A stretch of 64,000 nucleotides of DNA from JADLAT01 sp964348795 (GCA_964348795.1 CAYGDY010000007.1:1-64000), one strand, 5' to 3'; shown: positions 51,498-61,685, counted from the first letter of the stretch. Program-made: numbers and translations. The notes: generated from the letters alone by a model not told the origin.

Positions 51498-53573
51498 CTA
51501 AAATATTGGTTTATGGGAAAAAAACATCAGAGCAATGACAAGAATGGCAAAACCGGAAAGCGCGCTGGCGATAATGGCGGACCATTCCTTTCCGGTTTCT
51601 ATGCCGAAGCTGTTTTTATTCTCCATTTTTTCCTGCAGGGTAAAGCGCTCTTTTTCCAGCGTGTTATATTCTACCATGGCCTTGCGGAAGGACTGGAAGT
51701 CTGACTTGAAAATTTCCTGATTTCCTAGGAGTGAAGCCATCTTCTGAAGATCACCATTGGTGGCACACTCCGCAATATTGTTTTTCATTTTTTCCCGCAC
51801 CGTTCGGTCATGATAGCGCAGGAGGACTGCCGGAAGCCAGGACCCGAAGAGTTTCACTACAGAGGAAACATCTTTGACATCATAGCGTTTTTGAATCAGG
51901 GCCAGAGAACATAAATTTGCCAGAATCACTTTGTGGCGTTCCGGAGAATTCAAATCAAAGACAAAGGGTTCAATGACCTTGGAGTCCTTTTGTAACAGGA
52001 AGGCAATGGAATGGCGGTCCAAAAACATGCCGGGGGCCTTGTTCTTTTTGCACAGATCTTCATAGGATTGCAGGAGCTCTCCTGGTTCCTGTACAAAATA
52101 GGCACGGACCGTATCGCTCAGGCAATGCACTTCGGGGCACAGAAAATAGAGCACACGTTCCAGACCTTCTCCAGCCTTGTTACTGCGCAAGAAGCGTCTG
52201 CAGTGTTCAAATTTTGTATGGAGTCCTGCAACATCGCAGTTCGGGTTTTCGATGATCGTAAGCCAGTTCGTGGCCAGAGTCTGAGTGAAGATCTCGGCGT
52301 AGGGAGTCAGGGATTTCCGGTTTGCAACGGCCTCTGCCAGCGCGGTGCCGATGCCGTCTCCCATGAGGGCCATATCCTTGTAGCGCAGGGGTGCCAGAGG
52401 ATCCAGAGCCATCGACATATACGTCACCAGACGATTCTCGTAGCCTGGTGTAGCGGCGCTGGGCCTAACGAGCGTGAGCACTTTTTCAAAACGTTCGAGG
52501 AGTTTTTCATCTGCCATTGAGCGTTCCACCCATTGTGGCAGGGAATCGTCTTCGACAATTTTTTTGACCTCCGTACTGTTTTCAGGAAGGGCACATGCCA
52601 GAAGCGGGGCAATCAGATATTTTTTCTGGTGAAAACCCAGTGGTCGTGCCGCTTTTTTGGGTGTGAAGGACTGCTTGGGGCTCAGGCGTCTGCCATCCAT
52701 CCAGCTCAAGATCTCCGTCAGGGTCCAGCGCTGGAGCGGATCGTCATGCAACAAACCGCGCAGAAGTTCCAGAATATCGCCCTTGAAACGGTCCTTTCCT
52801 GTGATGGCCACATAACTGCCTTGCAGGATTTTTTGTTCGACGATTTCAGAATCGCTCATGTTTTCGAGCGGGTCGTGTGTCCGCAGAGCGACCGCCAGAG
52901 AAACCCCGAAAGCATAAAAATCATCGCCTTGTGTACCTTTGCCCTTGGCAATCGGGTCTGTCAGGGCCCGCTCGATGGGTTCGTACAGGACAGGTTGCGT
53001 AAAGGAGGGCGGTGTAGAAAGGCAGTCCCCCAGAATGATTTTTCTGGTTTTCCCTGAGGCCATGCCTTCAAACATATTGGTGGGGTTGATCGTGCCGTGA
53101 ATAAAATCCCTGTCCCTGAAATCCTGAAAAACATCGAGCATAGGTTTGATGATGCCCTGAAGCACATCGTCGCTCCGCCACCCCATGGCCGGTGGCTGGT
53201 TTGGCAACAAAATCGGTTTGCCCAGATGGGAGAGATAGAACAGGACATAGCGTTCCTGTTTTGCGGGAGGCCAGTACACCGTTCCGGATTCGATCAGTTG
53301 CGCCAAATGGGCGTTGATAATATTTTTATAGGTCGGGATGGTCAGGAGTCTGGGGACATATGCGGGTTCGCATACGATGGCAATCAGGGAGGTCTTGTTT
53401 TTATCCTGCACAAAGGCGCTATAGGCTTTGTTGGGGCCGACATGATACATGGGAAGGAGAGTCTGGGCGTGGATCTCGATTTTGTCCTCGTACAAAACGA
53501 TCTCTGCGCTCGCACCGCTCTTTTGGGTCTTTTGTTCGGAATTCTGGATCGCATCGCGGTCGTTGTCAGACAT
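51498..53573 (-). CDS. Tail-anchored serine/threonine kinase-like protein, probable pseudokinase
   Basis: The 691 residues begin with a kinase-like fold in the first ~300: a degenerate catalytic loop FIHGTINPTN at 157-166 where the usual H-R-D-x-K-x-x-N has lost the Asp and Lys, LGDC at 181-184 in place of DFG, and a well-kept GDDFYAFGVSLAVAL. The glycine-rich loop is not evident. The middle (about 310-640) is alpha-helical and unassigned. The C-terminus is a single membrane helix (IIASALSGFAILVIALMFFS), so the protein should face the cytoplasm as a tail-anchored scaffold or sensor. It is probably catalytically inactive. Confidence 0.8.
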   Translation of the reverse strand: MSDNDRDAIQNSEQKTQKSGASAEIVLYEDKIEIHAQTLLPMYHVGPNKAYSAFVQDKNKTSLIAIVCEPAYVPRLLTIPTYKNIINAHLAQLIESGTVYWPPAKQERYVLFYLSHLGKPILLPNQPPAMGWRSDDVLQGIIKPMLDVFQDFRDRDFIHGTINPTNMFEGMASGKTRKIILGDCLSTPPSFTQPVLYEPIERALTDPIAKGKGTQGDDFYAFGVSLAVALRTHDPLENMSDSEIVEQKILQGSYVAITGKDRFKGDILELLRGLLHDDPLQRWTLTEILSWMDGRRLSPKQSFTPKKAARPLGFHQKKYLIAPLLACALPENSTEVKKIVEDDSLPQWVERSMADEKLLERFEKVLTLVRPSAATPGYENRLVTYMSMALDPLAPLRYKDMALMGDGIGTALAEAVANRKSLTPYAEIFTQTLATNWLTIIENPNCDVAGLHTKFEHCRRFLRSNKAGEGLERVLYFLCPEVHCLSDTVRAYFVQEPGELLQSYEDLCKKNKAPGMFLDRHSIAFLLQKDSKVIEPFVFDLNSPERHKVILANLCSLALIQKRYDVKDVSSVVKLFGSWLPAVLLRYHDRTVREKMKNNIAECATNGDLQKMASLLGNQEIFKSDFQSFRKAMVEYNTLEKERFTLQEKMENKNSFGIETGKEWSAIIASALSGFAILVIALMFFSHKPIF

Positions 53574-53698
53574 TCAAAACGGTCCTTGTTCTATGTCTTG
53601 AAGGGGGTAATTTTCATAGCAATCAGGCGCACAAAACACCTCGTCCCTTCAGTGTAAAGGGCTTTGGGAAAAATGTAAAACGCTTATGGGGTTTGACC

Positions 53699-54994
53699 CT
53701 AACGCCCCAGAAACGGGTCCCGCATCAAGATAGTATCGTCCCGCTCCGGACTGGTGGACAAAAGGGTCACGGGGGCTCCGATCAGTTCCTCTATATGCCG
53801 GACATACTTGACAGCCGCCGCAGGCAAGGCCCCCCAGCTTCTGGCCCCGTAAGTACTGTCTTTCCAGCCTTCCATTGTTTCATATACCGGTGTAACGGCG
53901 GCTTGCGCGTATTGCGCGGCGGGCAGGTAATCGATTTTTTTCCCATCGAGTTCATATCCGACACAGATCTTGATTTCATCCAGTCCGTCCAGCACATCCA
54001 GTTTTGTCAGGGCAATCCCGTGAATTCCGCCCAGTTTGATGGTCTGGCGCACGAGGGCCGCATCAAACCAGCCGCACCGGCGCTTGCGTCCTGTTGTGGT
54101 ACCGAATTCGTGCCCGCGTTCTCCGAGGAATGCGCCGATCTCGTTGTCCTGTTCTGTGGGAAACGGGCCAGACCCCACACGGGTGGTATAGGCTTTTGTA
54201 ATGCCCAGAACATATCCGATGGCATCCGCACCCATGCCAGAACCTGTGGCGGCCTGCGCCGCGACCATATTGGAAGAGGTGACATACGGGTATGTCCCGT
54301 GATCGACATCCAGCATCATCCCTTGCGCGCCTTCAAACAGGATCTTTTCTCCCCTGTTGCGGGCCTGATCCAGAATTTTCCATGTTACGGCCTTATAAGG
54401 TAAAATCTGAGTGCGGATTTCCATGAGCGCGTCATACATCTGTGTTTCATCCATGACGTTGAGCCCCAACCCTTTGAGTAAGGCATTATGGTGAAACATC
54501 ATATTGTGGATTTTTTCCTTGAGAAGCGCCGGATAATCCAGATCGCACAGCCGCACAGCGCGACGCGCAATTTTATCCTCATAGGCCGGACCAATCCCGC
54601 GCCCTGTGGTCCCGATGGGTTTGTTTCCACGGGCTTGCTCCATCGCCAGATCAAGCGCGCTATGGATTGGGAGAATAAGTGGCGCGTTTTCGGCAATCAT
54701 CAGGTTTGCGGGAGAAATTTCGACGCCCTGATCCTGAAGAATTTCGATTTCCTTAAGCAAGGCCCATGGGTCAATCACAACGCCGTTGCCGATCACAGAG
54801 CGCTTGCCCTTGCGAACAATGCCCGATGGTAAAAGGTGAAGCTTGTAGGTCACACCATCGATGACCAGCGTATGGCCGGCATTGTGCCCGCCTTGAAATC
54901 GCACCACAACATCGGCTCTGCTGGACAACCAGTCAACGATCTTTCCCTTTCCTTCGTCGCCCCATTGAGAGCCGATTACAACGACATTGGCCAT
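53699..54994 (-). CDS. purA: Adenylosuccinate synthetase
   Basis: PurA converts IMP, aspartate and GTP to adenylosuccinate. The 431 residues start with VVVIGSQWGDEGKGKIVDWL (catalytic Asp in GDEGKG) and include FQGGHNAGHTLV, GTTGRGIGPAYEDK and TTTGRKRRCGWFDA. The gene follows hisZ with a gap of 3 nt. Confidence 0.98.
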   Translation of the reverse strand: MANVVVIGSQWGDEGKGKIVDWLSSRADVVVRFQGGHNAGHTLVIDGVTYKLHLLPSGIVRKGKRSVIGNGVVIDPWALLKEIEILQDQGVEISPANLMIAENAPLILPIHSALDLAMEQARGNKPIGTTGRGIGPAYEDKIARRAVRLCDLDYPALLKEKIHNMMFHHNALLKGLGLNVMDETQMYDALMEIRTQILPYKAVTWKILDQARNRGEKILFEGAQGMMLDVDHGTYPYVTSSNMVAAQAATGSGMGADAIGYVLGITKAYTTRVGSGPFPTEQDNEIGAFLGERGHEFGTTTGRKRRCGWFDAALVRQTIKLGGIHGIALTKLDVLDGLDEIKICVGYELDGKKIDYLPAAQYAQAAVTPVYETMEGWKDSTYGARSWGALPAAAVKYVRHIEELIGAPVTLLSTSPERDDTILMRDPFLGR

Positions 54995-54997
54995 ATA

Positions 54998-56155
54998 TTA
55001 ATTCTCCAGAATATTTCCATTTTCGTAAATAAAGCGACACAGGGCTGGTGGTGAGTTTTCGCCTGTGCTTCTGATGACCCGCCAGCCATCCGTTTGTAGT
55101 TTTTGGATCGTCTCCCAGCCTTCGGACTGGGGAACAAAAATTGTTTTCGGGGGCATGGAAGGCGGCAAAGACTGCCGCAAACTGTCCATATAAAAGGTAA
55201 AGCCGCAGGCTTTGGTATTGTGATGCGTGGCTTCGGGGAACAAATACCGCCCGCCGCGTCCGATTTCACTGCGTACGCCTTGGGCATAAAAGGTAAAAGT
55301 GACACCGTCATGGTACTCAAACCCTTGTGTTTCAAGGGGGTCGAGCGTCAGGGTCATGTCGGAAAACCCGAGTGCTGTCATGGCGGTTTGCACGCCTTCC
55401 ACAACAGCGATCAGGCGGTTGACAAGGGCTGTGAGTTCGGGGGCGGGCAGGGAGAGTGTTTTAAGTACCGCAAGTGCCGGATCGGCCGGACCCGAAAGGC
55501 ACAAGAGCGTTGTGAATAACTGCTGAGCTTCTGTGTGGTGGAGCGCCGCCAGCCCTGCGATATCTCGCGATTTCAGGACAGCGCAGACGGTTTTGCGGTC
55601 TGCTTCAGTAAGGCTATATGTTGTAAAAATAGCTTCGACCAGCGTGGGCAGGGAAAAATCCAGACTCACAGGCCGGAGGGCCAGCGCCGAAAGGCCATGG
55701 AGCGCTACAACGGCGATTTCGATATCGGCCTGTATGGTATCGGGTCCGATGATCTCGCATCCCACCTGAGTAAACTGGCGCAGGGTTCTCTCCTGACTGG
55801 CCCGTGTGCGGATCACATCATTGGCATAGGTCAGGCGCAAAGGATAGGCTGTAGTAGAAAAACGTGCAGTGGCAATGCGTGCAATCTGTGCTGTGATATC
55901 GGAGCGCAGACCCAGCATTCGGTGGGATACCGGATCCATCACCCGAAAAGTGTCCTGCGAGAGGGCTTGCCCCATATGGCCGGACAGTAGGGCAGACTCA
56001 AATTCTGCCAACGGGGGCTTGACCCTTTCATAGCCATACCCTGCAAAAACCTGCAGGAGTGACCCGATGGCACGGTACTCTTCCTCGGCCTGCGGGGGAA
56101 GGAGGTCTTCAAATCCGCTCGGCAAAAGCCCCTGTTCTGGTGTGGTATCCTTCAT
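54998..56155 (-). CDS. hisZ: ATP phosphoribosyltransferase regulatory subunit
   Basis: HisZ is a histidyl-tRNA synthetase-like protein without tRNA ligation that activates short-form HisG. From ATG 56155 it has about 385 residues with class II synthetase-like motifs (PSGFEDLLPPQAEEEYRAIG; FRVMDPVSHRMLGLRSDITA; QFTQVGCEIIG). The partner hisG is not in the window. The hisZ-purA order is common in alphaproteobacteria. Confidence 0.92.
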   Translation of the reverse strand: MKDTTPEQGLLPSGFEDLLPPQAEEEYRAIGSLLQVFAGYGYERVKPPLAEFESALLSGHMGQALSQDTFRVMDPVSHRMLGLRSDITAQIARIATARFSTTAYPLRLTYANDVIRTRASQERTLRQFTQVGCEIIGPDTIQADIEIAVVALHGLSALALRPVSLDFSLPTLVEAIFTTYSLTEADRKTVCAVLKSRDIAGLAALHHTEAQQLFTTLLCLSGPADPALAVLKTLSLPAPELTALVNRLIAVVEGVQTAMTALGFSDMTLTLDPLETQGFEYHDGVTFTFYAQGVRSEIGRGGRYLFPEATHHNTKACGFTFYMDSLRQSLPPSMPPKTIFVPQSEGWETIQKLQTDGWRVIRSTGENSPPALCRFIYENGNILEN

Positions 56156-56168
56156 AACGGGGCTGATC

Positions 56169-57548
56169 CTATGCCGAATACGCAACTTTTTCAATGACAG
56201 CGCACAAATCAGCGACAATATTTTCCACTCTTTGCGGATTATCGCCTTCCGCCATGACGCGGATAAGGGATTCCGTCCCCGAGGGACGCACCAGTACCCG
56301 TCCCGTTTGGGCGAGATCTGCCTCGGCCTTGCGAATGGCGGAAATTACGCTGTCATGCTCCAAAGGTCTCAAGAGTCCCGTTTTTGGCGATTCGAACCGG
56401 ACATTGCGCAGAATCTGCGGGAGCGGGGTGAAAACATTCAAGGCTGTGCTGGCTTTCTGATCTGATCGTTTCAGCAGGGAGAGAAGTTGAAGTGCGGCCA
56501 AAAGCCCGTCCCCGGTCGAACTGTAATCCGAAAGAATAATATGGCCTGATTGTTCTCCGCCCAGATTGTAACCGCCCCGCCGCATTTCCTCCATCACATA
56601 GCGGTCGCCTACAGATGTACGGACCAGCTTCAGGCCTTTGTCTGCCAAAAACCGTTCGAGGCCCAGATTGGACATTACGGTGGAGACAACAACATTCTGG
56701 GCGAGCTGGCCTGTGTTGTGCAGGGCCATGGCCAGCGTACCCATGAGTTGGTCACCGTTAATTTTCTGGCCTTTTTCATCCACCATAATAAGGCGGTCTG
56801 CATCGCCGTCCAGTGCAATCCCGATATCGGCGCCGTGTGTCAGCACCGCCTGCTGAAGATTGTCTGTCGCAGTGGCGCCGTATTGATCGTTGATATTCCG
56901 GCCATTGGGTTCTACCCCGATTGCAATGACTTCGGCCTCGAGTTCCCACAAAACCTGTGGGGCGACCTTATAGGCCGCGCCGTGCGCGCAATCCACCACG
57001 ATTTTAAGCCCTTCCAGCGATTCACCACGGGGCAGGGAACGTTTCACGGATTCCGCATAGCGTCCGAGCGCATCATCCAGACGGGCGGCTTTCCCGAGAT
57101 CGGCGGGAAGCGCTAGATCAGGGGTCATGTCCTGTTCCAGACGGGCCTCGATTTCCCGTTCGATCTCATCATCCAGTTTGTACCCATCGGGCCCGAACAG
57201 TTTGATCCCGTTATCCTGAAACGGATTGTGGGATGCCGAAATCATAACGCCCAGATCCGCCCGTAAGGAGCGGGTGAGCATTGCAATCCCGGGCGTTGGC
57301 ACGGGACCGGTCAGGATCACATCCATACCCATCGAGAGAAAACCGGCGGTAATGGCTTGTTCCAGCATATAGCAGGACAGGCGGGTGTCCTTGCCGATCA
57401 CCACACGGTCTGTCGGCTTGCCACCGTGACGGGTCCGCAACACACACGCCGCCGCCATCGCTACCTTGAGTGCGATGTCAGCGGTCATCGGATGGATATT
57501 GGCCCGTCCGCGAATGCCGTCTGTGCCGAAATATTTTCGTGTCATCAT
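56169..57548 (-). CDS. glmM: Phosphoglucosamine mutase
   Basis: GlmM converts glucosamine-6-phosphate to the 1-phosphate for UDP-GlcNAc. The protein has about 459 residues, starting RKYFGTDGIRG, with phosphoserine loop MISASHNPFQDNGIK (Ser106), metal loop ALDGDADRLIMVD and the C-terminal phosphate-binding VRPSGTESLIRVMAEGD. ATG 57548 or 57545 follows GAGGA. It lies 8 nt downstream of ftsH, the usual arrangement. Confidence 0.97.
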   Translation of the reverse strand: MMTRKYFGTDGIRGRANIHPMTADIALKVAMAAACVLRTRHGGKPTDRVVIGKDTRLSCYMLEQAITAGFLSMGMDVILTGPVPTPGIAMLTRSLRADLGVMISASHNPFQDNGIKLFGPDGYKLDDEIEREIEARLEQDMTPDLALPADLGKAARLDDALGRYAESVKRSLPRGESLEGLKIVVDCAHGAAYKVAPQVLWELEAEVIAIGVEPNGRNINDQYGATATDNLQQAVLTHGADIGIALDGDADRLIMVDEKGQKINGDQLMGTLAMALHNTGQLAQNVVVSTVMSNLGLERFLADKGLKLVRTSVGDRYVMEEMRRGGYNLGGEQSGHIILSDYSSTGDGLLAALQLLSLLKRSDQKASTALNVFTPLPQILRNVRFESPKTGLLRPLEHDSVISAIRKAEADLAQTGRVLVRPSGTESLIRVMAEGDNPQRVENIVADLCAVIEKVAYSA

Positions 57549-57556
57549 GAAGGTCC

Positions 57557-59479
57557 TCAGGCGTTTTGCGGCAGAGGGCCCTGCGGGGGGCCTGTGACGG
57601 GCACAGAGGGCCCTGTGCGGACTTGCGATGTATCGTTTTCATCGTTTCTGATAATAGGCTTTCCAGCCAGAAGTGCCTTGATATCATCGCCGGACAGCAA
57701 TTCGTATTCCAGCAAGGCCTTGGCAATCAGGTGCAGTTCTTTCAGGTTGTCTGTCAGAAGTTGTTTGGCGCGCTGATAGGCTTGTTCTACAATGCGCCGG
57801 ACTTCAGAATCCACAAGCGCCGCTGTATCGTCCGACATGTTCTTGGATTGCGCGACAGAATGCCCCAGAAACACTTCTTCTTGATTGGAGGCATATCGCA
57901 AGGGACCCAGCTTGTCGCTCATCCCCCATTCTGTGACCATCCGGCGGGCCATATCAGTGGCCATGGAGATATCACTGGAGGCGCCGGTTGTAACCTTGTC
58001 ATAGCCGAATATGATCTCCTCTGCGACGCGGCCTCCCATCGCAACAGCCAGATCGGCATGCAATTTTTCCCGAGAGACCGAAAGGCGGTCGCGCTCCGGC
58101 AGGCGCATGACAAGTCCCAAAGCGCGCCCACGGGGCACGATCGTGGCTTTATGCACCGGATCAGAGGCGGGTTCGTGCAGGGCGATGAGGGCGTGTCCGG
58201 CCTCGTGATAGGCGGTGAGTTTTTTTTCGTCCTCGCTCATCAGCATGGATTTGCGTTCCGCGCCCATCAGCACCTTGTCCTTGGCTTCTTCGAGTTCCTC
58301 CATGCTGACGACTCGCTTTCCGTGGCGGGCGGCTAAAAGTGCGGCCTCGTTGACCAGATTGGCCAGATCTGCCCCTGAAAACCCGGGGGTGCCCCGTGCA
58401 ATCACATGGGTATCCACGTTATTGGCAAGCGGTATTTTTTTCATATGGACCAACAAGATTTTTTCTCGCCCCTTGATATCGGGCAAGGGCACTACAATCT
58501 GGCGATCAAAACGGCCTGGCCGCAATAGGGCGGGGTCCAGCACATCGGGCCGGTTGGTGGCGGCCAGAATAATAACACCTTCGTTGGATTCAAACCCGTC
58601 CATCTCGACAAGAAGCTGGTTGAGTGTCTGCTCGCGTTCGTCATTGCCGCCGCCCAGTCCTGCACCACGATGACGGCCTACGGCGTCAATCTCGTCAATA
58701 AAAATAATGCAGGGCGCGTTTTTCTTGCCTTGCTCGAACATATCGCGGACGCGACTGGCGCCCACACCCACAAACATTTCCACGAAATCCGAGCCGGAAA
58801 TGGTAAAAAACGGGACATTGGCTTCTCCAGCAACGGCGCGGGCCACCAGCGTTTTTCCTGTCCCGGGTGAACCCACCAACAAGGCGCCTTTGGGGATTTT
58901 TCCGCCCAGACGGGAATATTTCTGCGGGTCTTTCAAAAATTCTACTATTTCTTCGAGTTCCTGCTTGGCTTCCTCGATCCCTGCAACATCATCGAAAGTC
59001 ACACGGCCATGTTTTTCAGTGAGCATCTTTGCACGGGATTTTCCAAAGCCCATTGCACCGCCGCCACCCTTACCTTGCATCTGGCGCATGAAAAACAGCC
59101 ATACTCCGATGATCAGAAACGCGGGGAGTAGGGACACAAGAATGCTGAGAAAACTGATTTGTTCGGGGTCGATTTCCTCTGCGGTAATCTGGACGGCAGA
59201 CCCTTGCAGGCGGTCCACAATATTTTCGTTTGGTGGCACCATAACGCGAAATGGCTTGCCGGAGGCGGCGTACACACCGCTGAGCTCCTCACCCTTGATC
59301 ACGACATTGGAAATCTCGCCACTGCGCGCTTGTGCCATAAAATCGCTATAGGATAGTCTCCCCCCGGCCTGTGGCAGGTAGGCCTGCTTGCCCTGAATCA
59401 CATTGAACGTAAAGATCAGGAGCACGGCCACCGCCAGCCAGAACAAAATATTTTTCCCCAATCCGTTTGTGTCTTTCAT
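57557..59479 (-). CDS. ftsH: ATP-dependent zinc metalloprotease FtsH
   Basis: FtsH is the membrane-anchored AAA+ protease for quality control and, in Gram-negatives, LpxC turnover; lpxC is also in this window. The 640 residues have two membrane helices (about 11-28 and 108-130) around a periplasmic domain, Walker A GSPGTGKT at 203-210, Walker B CIIFIDEIDAVG near 257-268, second region of homology near 304-323, and the zinc site HEAGH at 425-429. The C-terminal tail is proline-rich. Confidence 0.98.
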   Translation of the reverse strand: MKDTNGLGKNILFWLAVAVLLIFTFNVIQGKQAYLPQAGGRLSYSDFMAQARSGEISNVVIKGEELSGVYAASGKPFRVMVPPNENIVDRLQGSAVQITAEEIDPEQISFLSILVSLLPAFLIIGVWLFFMRQMQGKGGGGAMGFGKSRAKMLTEKHGRVTFDDVAGIEEAKQELEEIVEFLKDPQKYSRLGGKIPKGALLVGSPGTGKTLVARAVAGEANVPFFTISGSDFVEMFVGVGASRVRDMFEQGKKNAPCIIFIDEIDAVGRHRGAGLGGGNDEREQTLNQLLVEMDGFESNEGVIILAATNRPDVLDPALLRPGRFDRQIVVPLPDIKGREKILLVHMKKIPLANNVDTHVIARGTPGFSGADLANLVNEAALLAARHGKRVVSMEELEEAKDKVLMGAERKSMLMSEDEKKLTAYHEAGHALIALHEPASDPVHKATIVPRGRALGLVMRLPERDRLSVSREKLHADLAVAMGGRVAEEIIFGYDKVTTGASSDISMATDMARRMVTEWGMSDKLGPLRYASNQEEVFLGHSVAQSKNMSDDTAALVDSEVRRIVEQAYQRAKQLLTDNLKELHLIAKALLEYELLSGDDIKALLAGKPIIRNDENDTSQVRTGPSVPVTGPPQGPLPQNA

Positions 59480-59517
59480 TGTATTTACCGGTCCTTCGTG
59501 TATTAACAGGCGCTTCT

Positions 59518-59546
59518 ATAATGAACTAATACATTTTCTCTTGCAA
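59518..59546 (-). promoter_or_regulatory. Possible promoter of ftsH
   Basis: On the minus strand TTGCAA (59546-59541) and CATTAT (59523-59518) are spaced 17 bp in the 96-bp gap between tilS and ftsH, about 40 bp before the ftsH start. Confidence 0.45.
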
Positions 59547-59575
59547 ACAAGGAAATGTTTTATTATCGCGGTGTG

Positions 59576-60673
59576 TTATTCGGGGGAGGCAGGATGCTCC
59601 CGTGTCAGATGGATTTCATCTTTGGTGTCATTGCGGTTAAAAAGAACGCCGGCAAAAGATTGTTTCCGGAAGGGGGCGTTCTGGAGAAGTCCCTCGTGCA
59701 ACAGTTCCATTTTTTCAAGACGTGGCGGGTAAAGGGGCGCGGGATAGAGCGTTTCTACGGCGTAACACAGGCACCGCAGGGAAATTTCCGCAGGTACCGT
59801 CCGGAAGGCCGAAAGATTGAAAACGATACGATCCGTTCCGGATTGTTTCGAGATCTGTTGATAGGCTTTCTGTGAAAGGGTGTTAAGAGCATTTTTTGCG
59901 CGGGCCAGACGGGCGGCCGTTTTGGCAAGGCGTTTGGCGCTTAGGCCTTCCTGCTCTAAAAGAGCGCGGGCCCCTCTTAAGCGGATTCTGGCAAATTTAA
60001 GAGAGGTATTGGAAGGGTCCTGTATCACCGGAAGGGCTTGTGCTCGACAGGTTTCGATCAGGCGAGTTTTCGGGATATCCAGCAGGGGACGCGCAAGGGT
60101 CAGGTGTGATGTCAGCGGCTGGACAGGGTTTATGCCTGCCAATCCGTCCAGTCCGCTTCCCTTGGCCAGCCGGAATAAAACAGTTTCGGCTTGATCATCC
60201 CTGTGGTGGCCGAGGAACAAGATTCTGATTCCGTGAGTCTCGCAATAGCTAGAGAGCAAAGCGTAGCGCGCGTGTCGAGCGGTTTCCAGAATTTTTCCTT
60301 CCAGAGGGGGATGTTCCCAGCGCAAAATAACAGCTGTGAGGCCCTGCCAGTCTTTCAGGACATTTTGAACGGTGTGGGCCTCCTGTCCGGATTCTGGTCT
60401 TAACCCGTGATCGACAATCAGTGCATGCAAGGGTAGCGGGTGGTGGTGGGACTGGGCCCAGCGGTGTAACAAAAAGGTCAGGGCCATACTGTCCGGCCCG
60501 CCGGATACAGCAATGGCCAGCGCAAAGTCTTTTGAAAAATCATGAGGCAACCGATCCAGAAGCGCTGAGAATTCTTCGGCAGAAACGGGAAGATCCGTGG
60601 CGGGTGCGGGTGGGTTCTCTGGTGTAGCCGTGTTGTTACAACCGGTCCTTAAATCAATCCCTTGCGGCCTCAT
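59576..60673 (-). CDS. tilS: tRNA(Ile)-lysidine synthetase
   Basis: TilS makes lysidine at the wobble base of tRNA-Ile(CAU). The 365 residues carry the PP-loop AVSGGPDSMAL (SGGPDS at 57-62), VDHGLRPES, and FLGHHRDDQAETVLFRLAKG. The ~35-residue N-terminal extension is low complexity. The ATG overlaps the cpoB stop as ATGA. The gene is shorter than the E. coli form and lacks an obvious second C-terminal domain, as is common in alphaproteobacteria. Confidence 0.95.
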   Translation of the reverse strand: MRPQGIDLRTGCNNTATPENPPAPATDLPVSAEEFSALLDRLPHDFSKDFALAIAVSGGPDSMALTFLLHRWAQSHHHPLPLHALIVDHGLRPESGQEAHTVQNVLKDWQGLTAVILRWEHPPLEGKILETARHARYALLSSYCETHGIRILFLGHHRDDQAETVLFRLAKGSGLDGLAGINPVQPLTSHLTLARPLLDIPKTRLIETCRAQALPVIQDPSNTSLKFARIRLRGARALLEQEGLSAKRLAKTAARLARAKNALNTLSQKAYQQISKQSGTDRIVFNLSAFRTVPAEISLRCLCYAVETLYPAPLYPPRLEKMELLHEGLLQNAPFRKQSFAGVLFNRNDTKDEIHLTREHPASPE

Positions 60674-61653
60674 GAACAGCCAAGGCGTGTCATCTCCTGC
60701 TCGGCCTGACGCATGACGGGCACAGACCCTGCCACATTTTCTTTCTGGAGTTGTTTGAGGGCGATGCAGGCATCGGCCTTTTTACCCAAGGCATCCAGAG
60801 AAAGACCGAGTTTCAAGAGGTTGTCAGCGGACTTGGCGCCTTTGGGATATTTTTGATAGCCTTCTGCAAAAATGCGGGCGGCATCATCGTATTTTCCCTT
60901 GGCATAATAGGTTTCCCCCAGCCAATATTTTGCATTACCGGCCAGCGCGTGGCTTGGATAACGGTCTAAAAAAGCCTTGAACTGGACTTGGGCCGCAGGA
61001 AAATTCTGATCCTTGATCAGGGAAAAGGCGTTTTCATACAGGGTGGATGCCTCATCACCGCTGGAAGCCCCAGAGGACGCCGTCCTGACAACACCCAGAT
61101 CCTGAGTCGTTTGTTTGTTTCCTGTATCACTGCCCCATTTATAGCCCGATCCGTTGCCTGAGGCTGGTTCGGTCTCAGATGTGACTTGCGTTGCGGCGTT
61201 CATGTCCGTCTCAGTATCGTATCCGGTATTGCGGCCTTCGCGCTGACTTGCAGGCGCTGGCGGGGATTTTGTGCCGCCTTCCAGATCATTCAGGCGCAGT
61301 TCAATGTCGCTGGTGGCGCGTTCCAGTTGTTCTTTGATTTGTTTGGTTTCAAAAGCCTGCTCTTCGATCGTCCCTCTGAGGGTTCTGATGTCGGTTTCGA
61401 GCTGTTGCAGGCGAACTTCTGTATCCGCGCTGGCCGAACTGCTCCCCGAATAACTGGAAGCTGGCGGGGCTTCGCCTTTGTAAACAGCGCGGCTCAGGGT
61501 TTCGATTTCATTTTCCATGCGCTTGATCCGGTTTGCACTCTCGCTGTCGGACTGTGCAAATCCCTGCCCCGTCAGAACAAAAGGCGCAAGGACCAAAAGG
61601 CCCAGAAAATTCCGGGCCTTTCGCGTCTTGATGGGGAAGAAGCCATGTGTCAT
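60670..61653 (-). CDS. cpoB: Tol-Pal system protein CpoB/YbgF
   Basis: This periplasmic protein coordinates peptidoglycan synthesis with outer-membrane constriction. Of its 327 residues, the first ~33 are a signal peptide (cleavage likely after GFA), followed by a trimerising coiled coil (about 35-125), a low-complexity linker and C-terminal tetratricopeptide repeats (YENAFSLIKDQNFPAAQVQF; AGNAKYWLGETYYAKGKYDD). It sits between pal and tilS. Confidence 0.95.
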   Translation of the reverse strand: MTHGFFPIKTRKARNFLGLLVLAPFVLTGQGFAQSDSESANRIKRMENEIETLSRAVYKGEAPPASSYSGSSSASADTEVRLQQLETDIRTLRGTIEEQAFETKQIKEQLERATSDIELRLNDLEGGTKSPPAPASQREGRNTGYDTETDMNAATQVTSETEPASGNGSGYKWGSDTGNKQTTQDLGVVRTASSGASSGDEASTLYENAFSLIKDQNFPAAQVQFKAFLDRYPSHALAGNAKYWLGETYYAKGKYDDAARIFAEGYQKYPKGAKSADNLLKLGLSLDALGKKADACIALKQLQKENVAGSVPVMRQAEQEMTRLGCS

Positions 61654-61685
61654 GGGCTTGTCCTTCTCTTGTCTCTATTTATATC

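Noticed and set aside
53360..54403. A 347-codon open frame on the plus strand opposite purA and the pseudokinase
   Set aside because: purA on the other strand is certain; the frame is a shadow.
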